This document shows, piece by piece, positions 44,232 through 53,056 of a stretch of DNA of 64,000 bases. The DNA comes from Paenibacillus brasilensis. Its GTDB lineage: Bacteria > Bacillota > Bacilli > Paenibacillales > Paenibacillaceae. The DNA lies in assembly GCF_009363115.1 (NCBI RefSeq), contig NZ_CP045298.1, forward strand, positions 2,618,501-2,682,500, read 5' to 3'. Each line of letters starts with the position of its first letter. Position 1 is the first letter of the stretch. The notes under the pieces were generated by a model. It was not told the origin of the DNA. It did not search any database and was given only the letters and a program-made list of their open reading frames with translations. Position numbers and translations under genes: made by a program.

Positions 44232-44240
44232 TGATATAAT
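44232..44240 (+). promoter_or_regulatory. Extended -10 promoter of the pyrophosphatase gene
   Basis: TGATATAAT matches TGnTATAAT. It lies 62 bases before the ATG. No good -35 element is present, as allowed for extended -10 promoters. Confidence 0.5.
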
Positions 44241-44301
44241 CTGCATTGGAATTGTTGAGATTTCACAATGATGTAGAATGCTTAATGCAGAGGAGTCGAT
44301 T

Positions 44302-45237
44302 ATGTTGGCAAAAACGTTGATTTTCGGGCATAAAAATCCGGATACGGATACCATTTGCTCAGCTATTGCTTATGCAGATTTGAAAACCAAGCTGGGTGCG
44401 GACGTAGAACCGGTTCGTCTGGGTGAGGTTAACGGGGAAACGCAGTATGCACTGGATTATTTCAAAGTAAGCGCACCGCGCTTAGTTGAGCAGGTTGCTG
44501 TGGAAACGGACAGCGTCATTCTGGTCGATCATAATGAACGCCAGCAAAGCGCTGTTGATATTGACAAAGTAACGGTGACTGAAGTCATCGACCATCACCG
44601 GATCGCTAACTTTGAAACAAGCCAGCCGTTATACTTTCGTGCTGAACCTGTGGGCTGCACAGCTACCATTTTGAACAAGCTTTACAAGGAGAATGGTATT
44701 GCGGTTCCAAAAGAAATCGCAGGTTTAATGTTGTCTGCGATCATTTCGGATTCCCTGCTGTTTAAATCCCCAACCTGCACGGATCAAGACGTTGCTGCTG
44801 CACGTGAACTGGCTGAAATTGCTGGTGTAGATGCAGATCGTTACGGTTTTGACTTGCTTAAAGCGGGTGCTGATTTGAGTGGCCACACGATTGAGCAGCT
44901 GGTAAGTCTGGATGCCAAGGAATTCCAGATGAACGGTCGCAAAGTGGAAATTGCTCAAGTGAACGCGGTAGATGTGAACGACGTATTATCCCGTCAAGCT
45001 GAGCTGGAAGCTGCCTTGTCCCAGACGATTGAAGCCAAAAACCTGGATTTGTTCCTGTTCGTCGTAACGGACATTGTGAATAGTGATTCTATTGGTATTG
45101 CGCTGGGAAGCCAGGCACAAGCAGTTGAAAAAGCCTATAATGTGCAGCTGGACGACAACAAAGCCGTTCTGAAAGGCGTCGTATCCCGCAAATCGCAAAT
45201 CGTCCCTGTATTGACAGACGCTTTTAACAGTCTGTAA
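44302..45237 (+). CDS. ppaC: Manganese-dependent inorganic pyrophosphatase
   Basis: The 311-residue protein is a family II (DHH) pyrophosphatase, which hydrolyses pyrophosphate to phosphate. It has the metal ligands [16 protein letters not shown] at residues 8-23, VDHNE near 75, and the DHH motif in [10 protein letters not shown] near 97, plus the C-terminal DHHA2 end [13 protein letters not shown] at 44302 follows GAGGAG; a frame-extending ATG at 44278 has no site. It is a single-gene unit closed by a terminator. Confidence 0.95.
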   Translation: MLAKTLIFGHKNPDTDTICSAIAYADLKTKLGADVEPVRLGEVNGETQYALDYFKVSAPRLVEQVAVETDSVILVDHNERQQSAVDIDKVTVTEVIDHHRIANFETSQPLYFRAEPVGCTATILNKLYKENGIAVPKEIAGLMLSAIISDSLLFKSPTCTDQDVAAARELAEIAGVDADRYGFDLLKAGADLSGHTIEQLVSLDAKEFQMNGRKVEIAQVNAVDVNDVLSRQAELEAALSQTIEAKNLDLFLFVVTDIVNSDSIGIALGSQAQAVEKAYNVQLDDNKAVLKGVVSRKSQIVPVLTDAFNSL

Positions 45238-45307
45238 ATTCATAGATCGAGATGGCAAGCTATACGCGACTATTAAGCTCACAATGCGTGTTAGCTGCCT
45301 TTATGGA

Positions 45308-45367
45308 AAATAAGCCTCTAGAACCCAACTGCATCAAAGCAGGTGGAAGCAGGAGGCTTATTTTTTC
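45308..45367. terminator. Bidirectional terminator
   Basis: AAATAAGCCTC pairs with GAGGCTTATTTTTT between the pyrophosphatase gene and the convergent MarR gene. Confidence 0.75.
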
Positions 45368-45368
45368 T

Positions 45369-45911
45369 TTAGTCTTCATACCATTTGTCTCCCGTCATTT
45401 TGGGGTCTGCTAGACCGTAATCTTTAACATCTTCAAAGGCAGAACGTACGTGTGATAAATAGGTTTGAAACTGGGTAATTTCCGATTCACTGAAGTCCGA
45501 CATCAGGCGCGAAGCTAGTCCTATGAAAAAAGGGTCCATTTGTTTGATTTTTCCTCTCCCCTTATCGTTCAGGGAAACAAATACGCTTCGTTTGTCATTG
45601 GGATCATCGTACTTGTTAATATATCCGTCTTGTTCAAGAGAAATGACCATAGAGCTGATTGCTGCCCGGCTTACACCCATCTTTTCAGCCAAACTGGAAG
45701 GAGACGACATTTCATCTCTTTGCGCAGAGAGTACACAAAGCGCGATATATTGACCGTAGGAGAGACCAAATTCACGCGAACGTTTCTCCATATTTTTACG
45801 TATTTCACATGTTATGGAAAACAAATCCACTAAAACACTAATCGGTTTATTGCCGCCCGGAAACAAATTATAAGCCAGTTGCCGAATTTCGGAGTCCAAG
45901 AAAAAGAACAT
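45369..45911 (-). CDS. MarR-family transcriptional regulator
   Basis: The 180-residue protein is a winged-helix dimeric regulator. The DNA-binding core is at about residues 65-130: SSPSSLAEKMGVSRAAISSM as recognition helices and the wing DPNDKRSVFVSLNDKG. ATG at 45911 is chosen because GAGGTG lies six bases upstream; GTG at 45920 would overlap that site. Repeated GTTAA half sites upstream (45930-45958) suggest autoregulation. No target gene is adjacent. Confidence 0.9.
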   Translation of the reverse strand: MFFFLDSEIRQLAYNLFPGGNKPISVLVDLFSITCEIRKNMEKRSREFGLSYGQYIALCVLSAQRDEMSSPSSLAEKMGVSRAAISSMVISLEQDGYINKYDDPNDKRSVFVSLNDKGRGKIKQMDPFFIGLASRLMSDFSESEITQFQTYLSHVRSAFEDVKDYGLADPKMTGDKWYED

Positions 45912-45929
45912 GCCATTCACCTCGATGTA

Positions 45930-45958
45930 GTTAATTAGTTAACTGTAATTTAATTAAC
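45930..45958. promoter_or_regulatory. Candidate MarR operator
   Basis: GTTAATTAGTTAAC, nearly palindromic, is followed by TTAATTAA. These AT-rich inverted half sites lie just upstream of the MarR ribosome binding site, in the expected promoter region. Confidence 0.45.
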
Positions 45959-46021
45959 CACTGGTTGCAATGATTTATACAAACTTTTTCCGCATTTTTT
46001 TGAAAGCGTACTTGCTAAGCA

Positions 46022-46440
46022 TTACGTCCAAGGGCCGACGCACTGCTCAATGTTCTGATTGACAAAGGCTTGTATGGAGGGTTGGCGAAGGGTACGTCCT
46101 TCTTCCCATCGCCACTCACTATATTGAACCTTGGCGGTATACATAGGCTGCCCCCAGATTGCATCTTGATGACGGTCCGGCTTATTGACAAATGGTTGCT
46201 CCGAAATCGTGTGCGGCATGAGGCGCTCGGCAAGCTGACGTCAATCTTCCCGAGTCAGCTTGCCTGTACCTGCATGTCCGATGTATCGCAGCCTTCCTTG
46301 CTTGTCATACTGGCCCAGCAGTACAGCATTAATAATACCTCCGTTCAGGGTATAGCCTCCGATGACAGCAATGATATCGCCATAATTTTTGACCTTGATC
46401 CAGCGTCCTTCCCACCCAATGTGTAGGATCTGTCCAGCCT
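46022..46440 (-). pseudogene. Broken 3' fragment of an ATP-dependent DNA ligase
   Basis: The minus strand encodes the C-terminal, OB-fold part of a LigD-type ligase: WIKVKNYGDIIAVIGGYTLN, then YIGHAGTGKLTRED, then a TGA where a Trp codon would be expected, then RQLAERLMPHTISEQPF in the same frame, ending with VQYSEWRWEEGRTLRQPSIQ. The intact ligase at 46584 has the matching order (KHKIVNDLFAVVGGITR, GTGKLTRHDWVF, VKVEYLEFTPGGTMRHPSIQ), including the Trp. The nucleotidyltransferase half is missing. It is a decayed paralogue. Confidence 0.8.
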
Positions 46441-46583
46441 TTTAATTAGTATCTACATAAAAATTATGGACATTAATCATAACAATTTATATCTTTTCTT
46501 GTTTGATAATTGTAGCTAGGATTAAAAAATTAGTGTACATAAATTTTGTAGTGTACATTAATGCATGATCTATGTACACTAAT

Positions 46584-47534
46584 CTATTTGAATATTTGAT
46601 TTATTGTGCATTCATTTTTATCAACATCGATAATAGTCTGAATACTGGGATGCCTCATTGTTCCTCCGGGGGTAAATTCAAGATATTCAACTTTTACGGT
46701 TAACTCTGGCTTTACCCAAATAACATCTTTGGATTTCTCGGGATCATTTGAGAATGGTCGTTTTGCTGAGACAATCTTGTTTGTTTGTTCAGTAATGAAT
46801 ACCCAATCATGACGTGTTAATTTCCCAGTACCTGCGCTGCCAATATATATAAAGTCATCTTTATCGGTATATAGACCTAATAAAAGTGAATTAACAATAT
46901 GATTACTTCGTGTAATCCCACCTACAACAGCAAAAAGGTCATTCACAATTTTATGTTTTTTCCATCGACCATCTTTACCATTTATTCTGTATTTACTGGA
47001 GATATCCTTATAGACCACACCTTCCATTTGATATTGCTTCATGAGGTTAAAAAGAGCTATTCCATCACTGAAGTTTTGCGAAATTTGTATATTATTTCTG
47101 GGTACGATGATTTTATCGAGCAATCGCTGTCTATAATCTAATGATTTATCAGTAACCCAGGCACCGTTATAGAACAAGATATCAAAAATCATATAGGTCA
47201 CGGGATTTGTGTTTACAGACAGTTCTATTTTTTGTGCTTGCTTCAAACGATCCCTTTTCATGATTTCATGAAAGGAAGGCTTAGTCATGTCAAAGGCAAT
47301 GACTTCTCCATCGAGAATTACAGAACGAGCTTTACAGAAAGCGTTAGTATCAAGTAATTCAGGATATTGCATAGTACGTTCATTCAATTTTCGATTGAAT
47401 AATCGAGATTCATTTCCATCAAAGTAATGTAGAATCCTTACCCCATCCCATTTTACTTGGGCAACCCATTTAGTTCCTGATGGAGGAGTCTGCACCCTGG
47501 TTGGTTCAAATGGAACGATTGGCTCTAGTTCCAT
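46584..47534 (-). CDS. ATP-dependent DNA ligase, LigD-ligase type
   Basis: The 316-residue enzyme seals DNA nicks using ATP. The adenylated lysine is Lys28 in VKWDGVR (the KxDG motif). RSVILDGEVIAFD, YMIFDILF, MEGVVYKD and WKKHKI are the other nucleotidyltransferase motifs, and an OB-fold domain follows from about residue 200 to the end. There is no polymerase or phosphoesterase domain and no Ku gene nearby, so it is a stand-alone ligase. AGAGAGGTG lies eight bases before the ATG. The gene is visibly more AT-rich than most of the window, which hints at transfer. It overlaps the end of a 47-codon gene. Confidence 0.92.
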   Translation of the reverse strand: MELEPIVPFEPTRVQTPPSGTKWVAQVKWDGVRILHYFDGNESRLFNRKLNERTMQYPELLDTNAFCKARSVILDGEVIAFDMTKPSFHEIMKRDRLKQAQKIELSVNTNPVTYMIFDILFYNGAWVTDKSLDYRQRLLDKIIVPRNNIQISQNFSDGIALFNLMKQYQMEGVVYKDISSKYRINGKDGRWKKHKIVNDLFAVVGGITRSNHIVNSLLLGLYTDKDDFIYIGSAGTGKLTRHDWVFITEQTNKIVSAKRPFSNDPEKSKDVIWVKPELTVKVEYLEFTPGGTMRHPSIQTIIDVDKNECTINQIFK

Positions 47535-47668
47535 ACTTTATTCACCTCTCTTACATTCTTAGAATTTATTCTTTCCATTTCTTGAAATTTTAATTTTGGG
47601 AAACCTGTTTCGGCTTCAAGGTGTTCAGCAGCAGACTCTAATTCCTCATTGCAAAAATGGCATAACAT
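47525..47668 (-). CDS. Small protein with a CxxC motif, coupled to the ligase
   Basis: A 47-residue frame starts MLCHFCNEELESAAEH and ends NVREVNKVWN. It has a very good ribosome binding site (AAAGGAGA) and its stop lies inside the first codons of the ligase gene, so the two are coupled. The single CxxC with a following His could hold half a zinc site. The family is not recognised; it may help the ligase or be a truncated zinc-finger protein. Confidence 0.6.
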   Translation of the reverse strand: MLCHFCNEELESAAEHLEAETGFPKLKFQEMERINSKNVREVNKVWN

Positions 47669-47859
47669 ATTATTAAATTCTCCTTTAATATTTATTTAGA
47701 ACGCTTATGTGTGAGATGTGGCACATACTAGTTAGAATTTGGTTCGTCAAAAAATAGTAAGGCTACTTGTTTGAACCAAAAATCAATTTGTTCTGCATTT
47801 GACACGACACGTCGATTTCTCCCCGGAGATGGAGTGGACAGGGCTAAGGGGCGAATGTC

Positions 47860-48195
47860 ATGAAACCGACGCAAGAGATAGAGGCGCTGGCGGCAAAGAT
47901 TGCGATGTGGCCATGATCGCCCTTTCGCACTCTTTTTGAAAATGGCGAACATTACTATTACTACACGCTATTTACGACTGGAGAGGGACATGCGCCAAGC
48001 ATCTCCGCCTGGTCATGGGAGGCCTTGGAGAGGGAAGCGGCCAGGCAAGGAGAAGAAAGCGACACGCCGGGATCAACGATTGCGGAACTCATCAAATGGT
48101 CCTATGCCGATTCGCCCTATTGTTGTTTCAGGGATGAGAGCTTCGATGATGTTAAACAATTACCCTCGTCCATCCCTTTAAACCGGAGAGAATGA
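47860..48195 (+). pseudogene. DUF4303-like gene broken by an in-frame stop
   Basis: The frame MKPTQEIEALAAKIAMWP is followed by TGA at 47914-47916 and continues open to 48195 with RTLFENGEHYYYYTLFTTG, ISAWSWEALEREA and IKWSYADSPYCCF. These segments match DUF4303 proteins, small cytoplasmic proteins often found near toxin/immunity loci. The start and about 20 residues before the YYYYTL strand also look shortened. The function is unknown and the gene is most likely dead. Confidence 0.7.
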
Positions 48196-48603
48196 TTTCG
48201 ATCTTCATCCCTGAAGACTATGAGGAGTACCTGAAAAACAACATATATCCTAATTGCTCGATCAAGGTGATTGAGCATCCCATTTCGACTGAAAGCGCCA
48301 AAGATATGTTTACTAACCCAGGTCTTATAAAGCATGCAATTTCAGACGGGAAACTAAGCCATGACGAAAAATCAATGGGTCAGCCTTTTTTGATCAAAGC
48401 AGGCGGAAACCCGAGACTTATTCAAAATGAAGACTATTATTTTACGAAGCTGAAGGAGGAGTCATTCTTTTTTTTTATTTCATGTAGATGAAGATGGTTA
48501 TCCCGAAACGTTGCTTCAAGAGGGCGGCGAGCCCATCAAACGATTTTCGGCGTGTGTATGCCCCATTCGCACAAGCAGGCAGCCCGCCCCTGGCGTAAAC
48601 TGA
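48192..48603 (+). pseudogene. DUF1963/YwqG-like gene with homopolymer frameshift
   Basis: ATG at 48192 overlaps the previous stop. The first frame (MISIFIPEDYEEYLKNNIYP, then LIKAGGNPRLIQNEDYYF, KLKEESFF) stops soon after a run of nine T at about 48467-48475. Removing one T restores a frame reading FHVDEDGYPETLLQEGG, the expected YwqG/DUF1963 continuation, up to 48603. The rest of the family's C-terminus is absent. Either the gene is broken, or it is phase-variable, or the T run is a sequencing error. Confidence 0.6.
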
Positions 48604-48632
48604 ATTATAATCAGTGAGCGAGGTGAACTTCC

Positions 48633-49169
48633 ATGGCACAATCGAAAGAGATGCGTGAACGGGCTAAGAAGTTCCAAGGCCGTCCGGTCTGTGTCACCCT
48701 GCACAGCGGAGAGACTTACGTCGGCTACATCACCGACGTTAATCGCGGCGGGTTGGTACTTGCCAGTGCTGGAGCTCCCCCACGTGCTCCTTCCAGGAAG
48801 CAAGACTCCCGACCTCTCAAGCGCAGAGCTGGTGCTCATGCCCCGAGCGCCCGTCGCGGCAACCGGAGAAGCGATGCACGCAAATCGTCTGGCCGTTCGC
48901 GCTCCCGCAAGCCAGATGCCAAGGTATCTGCATTCCTGCCGATGATGGGCTCGCTGTTCGGCGGCCTGGGCGGGCTTGGCGGTGCCAGTGCGGGTGCAGG
49001 AGGGCTTGGAAGTATGCTCGGCGGCGGCCTGCGGCTGTTCGGTATGATCCAGAAATTTGTCCCGGTCGTGAAGATGGGCTACGGTATGATCAAGTCCATT
49101 CGCCCGTTTCTCGGCGCCGTTAAAGGCTTGATGCCCACGGCTAGTCCGGCCACGCCGAATAACGAATAA
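48633..49169 (+). CDS. LSm-like N-terminal domain with basic linker and Gly-rich tail
   Basis: The 178-residue protein is of unknown function. Residues 15-45 (RPVCVTLHSGETYVGYITDV, then NRGGLVL) resemble the first strands of an Sm/LSm-like fold. Residues about 47-95 are a basic, Arg/Ser/Pro/Lys-rich disordered linker (RRGNRRSDARKSSGRSRSRK). Residues 100-170 are hydrophobic and Gly-rich (GSLFGGLGGLGGASAG), possibly membrane-active, followed by MIQKFVPVVKMGYGMIKSI. GAGGTG lies upstream of the ATG and a strong terminator follows. The basic linker suggests nucleic-acid or membrane contact. The composition is GC-rich, unlike the ligase region before it. Confidence 0.7.
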   Translation: MAQSKEMRERAKKFQGRPVCVTLHSGETYVGYITDVNRGGLVLASAGAPPRAPSRKQDSRPLKRRAGAHAPSARRGNRRSDARKSSGRSRSRKPDAKVSAFLPMMGSLFGGLGGLGGASAGAGGLGSMLGGGLRLFGMIQKFVPVVKMGYGMIKSIRPFLGAVKGLMPTASPATPNNE

Positions 49170-49228
49170 TCGTATACCTGGAACCTGAACATTCCGAAAT
49201 CGGATTTACGAGGAATCCGAAAAAATGT

Positions 49229-49265
49229 AAAACGCTACTGACATCCCGTTGTCAGTAGCGTTTTT
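49229..49265 (+). terminator. Strong terminator
   Basis: A 12-base perfect stem, AACGCTACTGAC against GTCAGTAGCGTT, is followed by TTTTT. Confidence 0.88.
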
Positions 49266-49455
49266 GAATATTAGGAGTATGCGAATATCGCAGTGCTTTG
49301 AGATGAGGCTTGAGTTACACATGGTTTATACCTGATGTTTTTAATCATCGTTGCTCATGCCAGCTTCCGCAGTAATCCTGCTTCGTATTGACAAAGACCC
49401 GCCATATGAATACTTTAAAGATTATTATTTTACTTTTTCTATTTAATCTTTTGAA

Positions 49456-51450
49456 TTAGTGACTGATTGGCAACGTATAGTAATTAAATGCTTGATCCAA
49501 CAAGGCACTGGCTTCTTGACGCTTCAAAAGCTGTTTGGAGCGGAAGTCTATGGAGCCGTCTAAATTGATCTTGGTATCCGGGTCCATGATACCTTGGGAA
49601 ACAAGAGCTGTGACTGCTTTAACTGCCCAAGCATCCGTTTCGCCACTCAATTTAACCTTGGTTCCAGGCTCAACCTGTTTCAGGTTCTGGATCATTACCG
49701 CCGCCATTTGTCTAGTGATAGGAGAATTAGGCTGATAATTACGTAGTCCGGCCATCATCTGCTTCTTATTCGGTTCAATCATGAAAGGTTGTTTATACCA
49801 CCCGTGGGCGCGCAGCAGCACTTCTGAGAATTCTCCCTGAGTCATCGTTCCTTTCGGATCGAAGAGGTTGGCTGACTTTCCGCTCATGACTTTCAAAGCA
49901 TTAAGGTTGTTTATATATGAAATATATTTACTATCCGCAGGTACATCAGAAAACGGTGAATCAATGTTTATTTTTTGCGCATAAGCAACGAGGTCTGGGA
50001 GCTGCATGTAATACAAATATGCAATATGGCCTGCTTCATTTTTATTAAACGTCAATTTATTACCTGATTCATCTTCAAATAATAAAGGGTGGATCATTTT
50101 TAGTGTATGTTTGCCTGATGTTCCTGTCTCCATTATTAATTTCCCGTCCGAATACGAAACCTTCGTCCTTAAGGCAGCAAAACGCGTATTTTGGTATAAT
50201 CCCACGTAGTCTTGGGCCTGCTGTTCACTTATTGTCGCGTAGGTTGACTTTGGAACCTCTGATTTTCTCGGATAATAATGATTCATAAATTCTTCATACA
50301 CGTCAAGACTCATCATGGAGTCGTTATTGTAGGACATGTACATCGCTGTATTCTTCTCAGGCAGAATAACAATCAAGGAAGAATGCCCTGTAACATTTCC
50401 TCCTTTTAGAATCACATGCTGATTATTCATCTTCTCTTTGAAGTAGCCTTCGAATCCAATTGTTGTAACCGGGAACTCCTTGTCAGGGAATAATTGGTAT
50501 GTGTGCATTTGCTCTATGCTCTTTGGACTCACCACTTCTTTACCTTTGTACTTGCCTTTGTTCAGGTGCATAATGAGGTACTTCGCCATGTCATCTGCTG
50601 TTGAAACGATACCGCCTTCAGGTTTTTCCGTTGGTTTAAACCCGTCCAAGGGTATCAGTTCACCTGTTGGTCCATAGTGAGCAGCCATTCTGCTTAACAA
50701 TTGGGGGGTAAACCGCACACTCGTCGAATTCATGCCTAACGGTTTGAAAATATTCTTTTCCATATATCGGGAATATGACATGCCCGTTACGTTTGCTACA
50801 GCATATCCCGCTAGCATGAAACCAAAATTGTCATACGTGTACGCTTCTCCTGGAGGCCTGACAACAGTTGGCATATTTGATGCAATGAACTTCTTCATTG
50901 GAAAATATTTGTCCGCGTATTCTGGATGCATTTCCATGGAAATATCTGGATCATCAAATCCGCTTGAATATGTAAGTAGATCAAACATCGTCAGTTTTTT
51001 TCCTGTTTTATTCGGAACCTTTATTCCTCCTAAATACTCTTGGATATCGTGTTTTAAATCCATTTTCCCCTTATCGACCAACTGCATAGCTGCCAATGCA
51101 GTGAATGACTTTGTAACAGAGCCGATTTGGAAAACGGTATTTTTATCAACAGGAATTTTTTTCTCCTTGTCGGCATAACCGTAACCTTTGCTTAGCATCA
51201 CTTTCCCACCTGTGACGACCACAAAATTAGAACCAACGGTATTAAACTTCTTCATCTTGTCCGCAAAAACACCATCTGCAAAAGCTTCTAGTTCCTTGGC
51301 ATCTCGCGGCCCCTCCATGCTAGCCTTTTCAGATGCAACTGGTGCGTTAACGGGTGCGGCAACCGACGCGCCGTTGGGGGCCATACAGGCGGTAGTTATC
51401 GTAGCAGATAATAGTAGAACCGCGAGACTGGTGTGAATCATTTTTTTCAT
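49456..51450 (-). CDS. Serine hydrolase (class C beta-lactamase-like) with SLH-like tail
   Basis: The 664-residue secreted protein belongs to the beta-lactamase/penicillin-binding-protein family. The nucleophile is Ser111 in S-V-T-K, the second motif is Tyr206-Asp-Asn208, and a C-terminal lactamase strand follows. The N-terminal signal MKKMIHTSLAVLLLSAT ends near Cys22 (TTAC), which is a weak lipobox. Residues about 515-660 are two or three SLH-like modules (SPFSDVPADSKYI, then GTMTQGEFSEVLLRAHGW), some degenerate. Such proteins are usually esterases or D-aminopeptidases acting at the envelope rather than resistance enzymes. GGAGAA lies upstream. Confidence 0.85.
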   Translation of the reverse strand: MKKMIHTSLAVLLLSATITTACMAPNGASVAAPVNAPVASEKASMEGPRDAKELEAFADGVFADKMKKFNTVGSNFVVVTGGKVMLSKGYGYADKEKKIPVDKNTVFQIGSVTKSFTALAAMQLVDKGKMDLKHDIQEYLGGIKVPNKTGKKLTMFDLLTYSSGFDDPDISMEMHPEYADKYFPMKKFIASNMPTVVRPPGEAYTYDNFGFMLAGYAVANVTGMSYSRYMEKNIFKPLGMNSTSVRFTPQLLSRMAAHYGPTGELIPLDGFKPTEKPEGGIVSTADDMAKYLIMHLNKGKYKGKEVVSPKSIEQMHTYQLFPDKEFPVTTIGFEGYFKEKMNNQHVILKGGNVTGHSSLIVILPEKNTAMYMSYNNDSMMSLDVYEEFMNHYYPRKSEVPKSTYATISEQQAQDYVGLYQNTRFAALRTKVSYSDGKLIMETGTSGKHTLKMIHPLLFEDESGNKLTFNKNEAGHIAYLYYMQLPDLVAYAQKINIDSPFSDVPADSKYISYINNLNALKVMSGKSANLFDPKGTMTQGEFSEVLLRAHGWYKQPFMIEPNKKQMMAGLRNYQPNSPITRQMAAVMIQNLKQVEPGTKVKLSGETDAWAVKAVTALVSQGIMDPDTKINLDGSIDFRSKQLLKRQEASALLDQAFNYYTLPISH

Positions 51451-51760
51451 GAATGATTTCTCCTTGAAATGTATTTTTGCCTTATAGCGTCCGGCAAAAC
51501 CAAGTATGGCAAAGGACTTGTCATACCAACAAGTTACATTTCGTCACCCACCACACCAAGTCACTCCAAAGTGCCATATGACGATTAGGCACTAGGCTTA
51601 AAGGGCGATGGGTCATTCAGAAAACAAACGCTTCCGGAGGCCTCTTCAGTGTCGACGCCAAGTCGTTTTTTATGTATGAGATGTTTCGCGGGTCGCCAAA
51701 TCGGGGAATAATAAGGATATCCAGTACAGGATTTTTTTAGATAGAAAGGGGATCGGTTTC
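51451..51760. other. Intergenic region
   Basis: No gene with a ribosome binding site and no clear hairpin is seen. A short open minus-strand stretch near 51610-51700 has no start codon and no recognisable family. Confidence 0.4.
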
Positions 51761-52036
51761 ATGAGACAAATTCGCGAGGAGGACCATGCGATAGTCATGG
51801 TGGATGATGGACAGGTGGTTGCAGAGGTAGGCTATAAATCCATAGATGACCACTCTTTGGTCATTGACCATACATTTGTATCGGAACAACTGCGAGGGCA
51901 AAAAATCGGTAAGGAACTGATCGACAAGGTTGTGAACATGGCGAGAGATCAGCATAAAAGTGTTATTCCAGCTTGCTCATATGCGCTGGCCTTGTTCAGG
52001 CGCCATAAGGAATATAGTGACGTTTGGCAGCAGTAA
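51761..52036 (+). CDS. Small GNAT-family N-acetyltransferase, YjdJ type
   Basis: The 91-residue protein is a minimal GNAT domain. The acetyl-CoA binding loop is QLRGQKIGKELIDKVV near residue 43, followed by ARDQHKSVIPACSYA and the C-terminal strand YSDVW. This size fits the YjdJ/YidJ-like group. The substrate is unknown. GAAAGGGG lies upstream of the ATG and a terminator closes the unit. Confidence 0.88.
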   Translation: MRQIREEDHAIVMVDDGQVVAEVGYKSIDDHSLVIDHTFVSEQLRGQKIGKELIDKVVNMARDQHKSVIPACSYALALFRRHKEYSDVWQQ

Positions 52037-52076
52037 ATGCGGGATATAGGCGGGGCTGAGGTGTATAATCGTCAAC

Positions 52077-52116
52077 ACAACACCGGATCAGGTTAGTAAA
52101 CCTTCCGGTGTTTTTT
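52077..52116 (+). terminator. Terminator of the acetyltransferase gene
   Basis: AACACCGGA pairs with TCCGGTGTT, followed by TTTTTT. Confidence 0.85.
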
Positions 52117-52213
52117 GGTGTGTATAAAGCTTGAGAAATCAATGCATTCTAGCGTTCATATATGGAGATAAAATGTTATCCTAAGATAATGAAGCACATT
52201 TTCAGACAGACCG

Positions 52214-52247
52214 CTGTGAAATTGTTCATACTGTTGTCACTTCACAG
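52214..52247. promoter_or_regulatory. Candidate Rex- or Fnr-like site upstream of the DUF420 gene
   Basis: CTGTGAA, four bases, TTCATAC (52214-52231) resembles the Rex box TTGTGAA-N4-TTCACAA with three mismatches. CTGTGAA also pairs with TTCACAG at 52241-52247. The site lies about 100 bases before the ATG, near TATAAT at 52265-52270. Redox control is a hypothesis only. Confidence 0.35.
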
Positions 52248-52343
52248 GCTGTCCTTGTGTTCTATATAATATATTATGGTTAAGATCAGGACAAAAACAA
52301 AAAAATACGAAAAACCTGAATTTAAACAAAGGAGACGCTTATT

Positions 52344-52907
52344 ATGACTAAAGCGCGTGAGGACAAGCAGTATGTTCCAACGAGCAATCGTAATTTTACA
52401 GCCTTGATTATCACCGTTTCCATTATAGCCAACGTGATTATTTTGCTGCTATTCTTTTCGCCGATCGGATACCAGGGTGGTGTAAGCTTCGATATCACTA
52501 TTTTCCCAAGGCTAAATGCGATTTTTAACAGCTTCACCTTTATTTTTCTGGTGGCTGCGCTGATTGCTATTTTCAAGAAAAACATTAAGGTGCATAAAAC
52601 TTTTATTCTGCTGGCCTTTGCCAGTACCGTTTTATTTTTATTCTCCTACCTTACCTTCCACTACATTTCGCCGGAAACTGCAAAATATGGCGGGGTGGGC
52701 ATTCTTCGGCCGATTTACTTTACGCTGCTGATTTCGCATAGCATCTTGGCTGCTATTATCGTGCCGCTGGCACTGTTCACCGTTGTTTGGGGATGGACGA
52801 TGCAGGTGGCGAAGCACCGCAAAATTGCGCGCTGGACCATGCCAATTTGGCTGTATGTAAGTTTGACCGGGGTGCTCGTGTACGTATTCATGGCTCCGTA
52901 CTATTAA
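52344..52907 (+). CDS. DUF420 membrane protein (CtaM/YozB-like)
   Basis: The 187-residue protein has five membrane helices (about residues 18-38, 54-74, 85-103, 122-146 and 164-184) and the DUF420 features FPRLNAIFNSFTFIFLVAAL, KVHKTFILLAFASTV with its conserved His, and HSILAAIIVPLAL. Related proteins (CtaM) help assemble aa3-type terminal oxidases, recalled from work in Staphylococcus and Bacillus. AAAGGAGACG lies upstream. It is a single-gene unit. Confidence 0.88.
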   Translation: MTKAREDKQYVPTSNRNFTALIITVSIIANVIILLLFFSPIGYQGGVSFDITIFPRLNAIFNSFTFIFLVAALIAIFKKNIKVHKTFILLAFASTVLFLFSYLTFHYISPETAKYGGVGILRPIYFTLLISHSILAAIIVPLALFTVVWGWTMQVAKHRKIARWTMPIWLYVSLTGVLVYVFMAPYY

Positions 52908-52948
52908 TAGTTGCACCCTGAGTAAACCCTCTGAAATTCATTGAAGTA

Positions 52949-52983
52949 AAAAAGACGTCTCTACTCAAAGAGGCGTCTTTTTT
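52949..52983 (+). terminator. Terminator of the DUF420 gene
   Basis: AAAGACGTCTCT pairs with AGAGGCGTCTTT, followed by a T run. Confidence 0.88.
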
Positions 52984-53056
52984 ATGTCTATAAAAGAAAA
53001 ATTATTCCTTCTAAATTTATTTTATTGAAAAAACGTTCCTTCTCTACCGGTATTTC

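Noticed and set aside
51600..51715. Open minus-strand stretch reading RFGDPRNISYIKNDLAS
   Set aside because: It has no start codon or ribosome binding site and no family that I can name; it may be an old gene end but cannot be supported.
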